Shown here one piece after another: positions 7,414-10,827 of a stretch of DNA of 10,827 bases. Source of the stretch: Desulfuromonadaceae bacterium (GTDB lineage: Bacteria; Desulfobacterota; Desulfuromonadia; Desulfuromonadales; Syntrophotaleaceae). The stretch covers positions 1-10,827 of the forward strand of contig JAIOSZ010000040.1 of assembly GCA_021107335.1 (NCBI GenBank). The letters run 5' to 3'. Each line of letters starts with the position of its first letter. Position 1 is the first letter of the stretch. Under the pieces are notes generated by a model, which did not search any database, was not told the origin of the DNA, and was given only the letters and a program-made list of their open reading frames with translations. Position numbers and translations under genes: made by a program.

Positions 7414-10371
7414 TTGCTACGTAAAATATACTATTTAATAGTCGCAAATATTGTCCTGATCTTTCTGGCCTTGCCTGGCGTTGCTGCTGCAAATCCTGCT
7501 CAACGAGTTCTGTTTATAAGTTCCTACCATCCTCAGTTTCCTACCTTCTTTCAACAGGTGGAGGGGATCAAGTCAGTTCTCGATCCACGGGGTATCCTCC
7601 TCGATATTGAGTTCATGGACACGAAACGTTTTGTCCAAGAACAAAATCTCGCTAACTTCTACCAATCTCTGGCTTATAAGCTCGCACATACCAGGCCTTA
7701 CGATGCCATTATTACCGGTGATGATGCTGCTCTGCAATTTGCCATTGAGCACCAGCAAACTCTTTTCGCTCTTCAACCTATCGTCTTTGCCGGGGTCAAC
7801 AATCAGGATCTGGCCCGGCAACAGAACGATAACCGGTTCATAACTGGTGTGATGGAAGCGGTTTCCATGGAGGAAACCCTGGCGTTGATGATGCGCCTGC
7901 ACCCAGGGGTCAGCAAGATCGTCGCCTTGGTCGACGGTACCCCAAGCGGGCAGGGGGACCTGCAGACCTATTATCGACTGGGGCCGAAAATCGGCTCTGT
8001 AGAACTTACCCATCTCTCTCTGGAAAACCTGTCTTTTGCTGAACTTGTCGCACGGCTGCGGGCTCTCGACGAGGGCAGCGAGGTTCTGCTCTTATCGGCA
8101 TATCGGGATAAGTACGACCGTATTCTTTCGTTTCATGAGAGTCTGAATCTGATAAAAGAACATCTGACTCGCCCTCTGTATCATCTTTGGCATCACGGCA
8201 TCGGCGATGGCCTATTCGGTGGCAAGGTCGTTTGTCATAAGGCTCAAGGCGAGGCTGCGGCAAGCCTGGTTTTGCAGATCTTCGATGGCCGTTCTGTTGC
8301 AGACATCGAGGTGCAAGAAGCCAGTCCCAACCATTATGTTTTCGATTATCGACAACTGGCGCGCCATGGTATCGATGTCGACAGCCTGCCGAAAAACAGC
8401 ATGCTGCTGCACCAGTCGCTGGATTTTCATCAACTCAACGAGAAATATCTGTGGTTTGAGGCGGTTTTTGTCCTCGGGCTTTGCCTGGCCGTCACATTTC
8501 TGCTGTTACATATCCGTAGCCGAAAACGTTATGAAAACGCCATTCAGGAAAGTGAGGCACGCTATCGGGCTATTGTGGAAGACCAGACAGAGCTTATATG
8601 TCGCAATCAGCCGGAGGGCACACTGACTTTTGTCAATGATGCGTATTGCCGGTATTTTGGACGGGAATGTTCTGAGCTTGTCGGCAGCAATCTGCTGACA
8701 ATGGTTGCTGAAGCGTATAAATCTATAGTTGAGGAACACTTTCAAGGTCTTGGACTTCATAATCCCGTCGCCACTTATCAACATCAGGTTGTCGCTGGCG
8801 ATGGCGGGGTTTACTGGATGCAATGGACCAATCGAGCCATATTTGACCACAGTGGACAGGTTATAGAAATTCAGGGCGTTGGCCGAGATATCACTCAGCA
8901 AAAGCGCGCTGAAATGACCTTGCGCGATAGCGAGCAGTTTCTGTCAAGCATCCTGACCGCTGCTCCGATCGGTATGGGGGTCGCCAGAAATCGAGAGCTG
9001 GTTTGGGTCAGTGACAATCTCTGCAAGATGCTTGGGTATGATCCGTCTGATTTACTTCATAGAAGCGCTCGAATACTATATGAAAGTGAACAGGAATTCG
9101 AGCATGTAGGTGAGGTTAAATATCGGGGAATTGTCGTTCATGGTAGCGGGAGCATAGAAACTCGCTGGGTGAAAAAAGACAGCCAGGTTGTGGATATCCT
9201 GTTGAGCTCGGCCTTGATTGATCCCATGGACCAGACTGCTGGGACGACTTTTACTGCGATGGATATTACCGACCAAAAACGTTCGGAAAAAATATTACAG
9301 AAGGTTTTGGCTGAAGCTCGTGAAGCTAGGGACCAGATAGAGGTTATGTTACGTTCCGTAGCCGATGGATTAATATTCACCGACAGTTACAACCGTATTG
9401 TGTTGATGAGTGATTCGGCCGAAATGATGCTCGGCAAACAGATGTCAGACATCTTTTTTAAACCAATAGCTGCCGTAATCGATAGCAGTTCCCTGGTCCG
9501 TCAATTAGAAAAAATTGTCCGGGGGGATTGTGCTGAAGGTACGGTCGAAATTGAACTGACTGTCGAGGCCGATGACCAACTTCGGATTATAGAGGTTAAG
9601 TCCTCTGCAGTAGATGGAAATGAGGGAATCCCGGTGGGAGTTATTACGTTGTTACGGGATGTGAGTCGGGAGCGCTCTCTCGATCGGCTTAAAAGCGAAT
9701 TCATCTCTACCGCGGCCCATGAACTGCGGACTCCTCTAACCGCTGTCATGGGATTTTCCGAACTGTTAATGACACAGGAAGGGTGCAGTAAAGAAGAGCG
9801 GGCGGAGTTTCTTTCCATCATTCATCGGAAATCTGAAGTATTAGGCAAGATCATTGATGACATGCTCGATTTAGCCAAAATCGATTCAGGGCAAGTTATT
9901 CGTGTCAATATGGAATATACAGACATTGGAGAAATTATCCAACAATGTGTTGCGGACTACCGTGTAGCTTTTCCAGAGCATTGCTTTGAACTTTTGGGTA
10001 CGGATCAACCATTGACTCTTATGGCGGACTCAAGGAAGCTTTGTCAGGTATTGGAAAACTTGCTTAATAACGCAGTTAATTTTTCGGCAGTAGGTAGCCT
10101 GATTCAGATAATGTGTGAAAAAAGGCAGGATGAGGTTGCCATTGTCGTTAAAGACGAGGGGCCCGGTTTGACCGTAGAGCAGATCGAAAAGGTGTTCGAT
10201 AAATTCTATCGAGTCGATGCATCCAATACTGCTAGGGAGGGACTGGGGCTTGGGCTGGCCATTGTTAAGGGTGTCGTAGAAGCCCACGGGGGGAGAATCT
10301 GGATTGAAAGTGAAGTTGGTAAGGGGGTTAGGGTTGAATTCACACTGCCACTGTGTGGGGTCGCTGAATAG
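7414..10371 (+). CDS. Hybrid-sensor-type membrane histidine kinase: periplasmic substrate-binding-like domain, three PAS domains, HisKA and HATPase
   Basis: This 985-residue sensor kinase has a signal peptide or first membrane helix (about residues 1-26, ending VAAA) before a large periplasmic domain. That domain (about 30-330) resembles the ABC-transporter substrate-binding fold used as a sensor, with LFISSYHPQFPTF at its start and EFMDTKRF, ITGDDAAL and VFAGVN following. A single transmembrane helix spans about 346-368. Three PAS domains follow at about 381-500, 504-620 and 635-755. The first two end in GRDIT and AMDIT segments that resemble PAC motifs. The kinase core has the H-box His769 in AAHELRTPL, the N-box NLLNNA with Asn886, DEGPG (Asp914) and GLGLGLA from Gly943. 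There is no receiver domain, so it needs a separate response regulator, and none is in the window. The signal sensed is unknown; a small periplasmic ligand is the obvious guess. All catalytic residues are intact. Confidence 0.92.
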   Translation: MLRKIYYLIVANIVLIFLALPGVAAANPAQRVLFISSYHPQFPTFFQQVEGIKSVLDPRGILLDIEFMDTKRFVQEQNLANFYQSLAYKLAHTRPYDAIITGDDAALQFAIEHQQTLFALQPIVFAGVNNQDLARQQNDNRFITGVMEAVSMEETLALMMRLHPGVSKIVALVDGTPSGQGDLQTYYRLGPKIGSVELTHLSLENLSFAELVARLRALDEGSEVLLLSAYRDKYDRILSFHESLNLIKEHLTRPLYHLWHHGIGDGLFGGKVVCHKAQGEAAASLVLQIFDGRSVADIEVQEASPNHYVFDYRQLARHGIDVDSLPKNSMLLHQSLDFHQLNEKYLWFEAVFVLGLCLAVTFLLLHIRSRKRYENAIQESEARYRAIVEDQTELICRNQPEGTLTFVNDAYCRYFGRECSELVGSNLLTMVAEAYKSIVEEHFQGLGLHNPVATYQHQVVAGDGGVYWMQWTNRAIFDHSGQVIEIQGVGRDITQQKRAEMTLRDSEQFLSSILTAAPIGMGVARNRELVWVSDNLCKMLGYDPSDLLHRSARILYESEQEFEHVGEVKYRGIVVHGSGSIETRWVKKDSQVVDILLSSALIDPMDQTAGTTFTAMDITDQKRSEKILQKVLAEAREARDQIEVMLRSVADGLIFTDSYNRIVLMSDSAEMMLGKQMSDIFFKPIAAVIDSSSLVRQLEKIVRGDCAEGTVEIELTVEADDQLRIIEVKSSAVDGNEGIPVGVITLLRDVSRERSLDRLKSEFISTAAHELRTPLTAVMGFSELLMTQEGCSKEERAEFLSIIHRKSEVLGKIIDDMLDLAKIDSGQVIRVNMEYTDIGEIIQQCVADYRVAFPEHCFELLGTDQPLTLMADSRKLCQVLENLLNNAVNFSAVGSLIQIMCEKRQDEVAIVVKDEGPGLTVEQIEKVFDKFYRVDASNTAREGLGLGLAIVKGVVEAHGGRIWIESEVGKGVRVEFTLPLCGVAE

Positions 10372-10440
10372 GCCGTCAGGTTACTGAATTCAGGTTCGGT
10401 TCCGCACTTCGTTTAAGCTATCTTATTCCGAAAAATCCTT

Positions 10441-10674
10441 ATGTCTATTAAGCCTCTTGTGAAATGTTATATCGGTATGTTGTTGTTTATTGATTTATTT
10501 GCGGTCGTCGTTAACGGGTTTTTGCTACGCTTTATCATTCCTGCAGGCAGAGTAACTCACGGTGATAACTATTTTCTCGGACAGCATCGGCATGTGTTGG
10601 TTGATATTCATCTATGTTTAGCGCTGTTTTTTGTTGTGCTGGTTATATGTCATGTCGGGTTAAGCTGGGGATAG
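10441..10674 (+). CDS. Small DUF4405-type membrane protein, possibly ended early by a TAG
   Basis: This 77-residue protein has two hydrophobic helices (about 9-32 and 53-74). Between them are RFIIPAG and GQHRHVLVDIH, the hallmark of DUF4405, a small membrane domain with conserved His residues thought to resemble cytochrome b-type haem-binding helices. His49, His51, His57 and His71 are present. From memory, family members usually end in a HxxLHWxWI-type stretch. Here the frame reads HVGLSWG and then TAG, and after the TAG it continues IVYLTKQHYRR to a TAA at 10708-10710. A Trp codon (TGG) changed to TAG would explain this (inference). The ATG at 10441 is the only suitable start, because an in-frame TAA stands at 10414. 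It has no Shine-Dalgarno sequence and no convincing promoter. It lies 69 bases after the kinase and may be co-transcribed with it. Function unknown. Confidence 0.7.
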   Translation: MSIKPLVKCYIGMLLFIDLFAVVVNGFLLRFIIPAGRVTHGDNYFLGQHRHVLVDIHLCLALFFVVLVICHVGLSWG

Positions 10675-10729
10675 ATTGTTTATTTAACCAAACAGCATTA
10701 TCGAAGATAAAAGAAAAATATTTAGTGAG

Positions 10730-10771
10730 CTACCGGATAGTTGGTTGAGGACGCAGGATGCTATCAGGTAG
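10730..10771. repeat. Inverted repeat with 11-bp arms downstream of the DUF4405 gene
   Basis: The left arm CTACCGGATAG (10730-10740) pairs with the right arm CTATCAGGTAG (10761-10771) at 10 of 11 positions, across a 20-base spacer. No T run follows on either side, so it is not a typical intrinsic terminator. It could be an operator, an RNA hairpin in a leader, or chance. The remaining bases to the window end hold no recognised gene; AAGGACAGGA at the very edge could be the ribosome binding site of a gene beyond it. Confidence 0.45.
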
Positions 10772-10827
10772 GGAAGCCGCATTATATAGACATCTTAAGC
10801 AATCAGGCTGCTATGGTAAGGACAGGA

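Noticed and set aside
10384..10393. 10-bp palindrome CTGAATTCAG between the kinase and the DUF4405 gene
   Set aside because: Short and single-copy here; no paired site and no terminator features.
10672..10674. TAG as a pyrrolysine codon
   Set aside because: The expected residue at this place is Trp, there is no methylamine-type gene nearby, and no pyl genes are in the window; a nonsense change is simpler.
10745..10827. GEMM-type cyclic dinucleotide riboswitch, suggested by GGACGCAGG and GAAGCC
   Set aside because: The core conserved elements and the order of helices are missing; the resemblance is a few short words.

Overview
The window reads as a stretch of ordinary chromosome from a Gram-negative bacterium, most likely a deltaproteobacterium of the Desulfuromonadales (Geobacter/Pelobacter/Desulfuromonas-like). 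This placement is inferred from family resemblances: a Lon with the KQLEENG-type junction, a paired M16 protease with a lipoprotein partner, a YihY protein with a C-terminal extension, an LpxH-like phosphoesterase, a GufA-type ZIP transporter and a small DUF4405 membrane protein. An outer membrane is supported by the lipobox of the second M16 protein and by the LpxH-like enzyme. No phage, insertion sequence, CRISPR array, tRNA or rRNA was seen.

Layout. Positions 1-882 hold the 3' end of lon (AAA+ lid and Ser/Lys protease domain). Positions 988-3897 hold a two-gene operon for an exported zinc metallopeptidase (HxxEH subunit) and an M16-like lipoprotein that lacks the zinc site, 3 nt apart. Positions 4006-5373 encode a YihY/BrkB-family inner-membrane protein with a winged-helix-like tail. 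It converges, 20 nt away, on a minus-strand LpxH-like phosphoesterase (5394-6101). That gene has a near-consensus promoter whose predicted start point falls one base before the ATG. Divergent from it is a ZIP metal transporter (6208-7020), followed by a very clear intrinsic terminator (7109-7142). A 270-base AT-rich gap with no recognised gene precedes a large membrane sensor histidine kinase (7414-10371). This kinase has a periplasmic substrate-binding-like sensor, one transmembrane helix, three PAS domains and a HisKA/HATPase core. The window closes with a small DUF4405-type membrane protein (10441-10674) and an intergenic stretch carrying an inverted repeat.

How the genes relate. The two M16 genes almost certainly form one functional unit, with the zinc site in one protein and the conserved substrate-side Tyr in the other. 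Lon, the M16 pair, YihY and the LpxH-like enzyme loosely share a protein-quality and envelope theme, but only the M16 pair is convincingly an operon. The histidine kinase has no response regulator in the window. Nothing here amounts to a clearly new system. The best leads are the in-frame TAG at the place of an expected Trp near the end of the DUF4405 gene, the predicted leaderless LpxH-like gene, and the split-function M16 pair.
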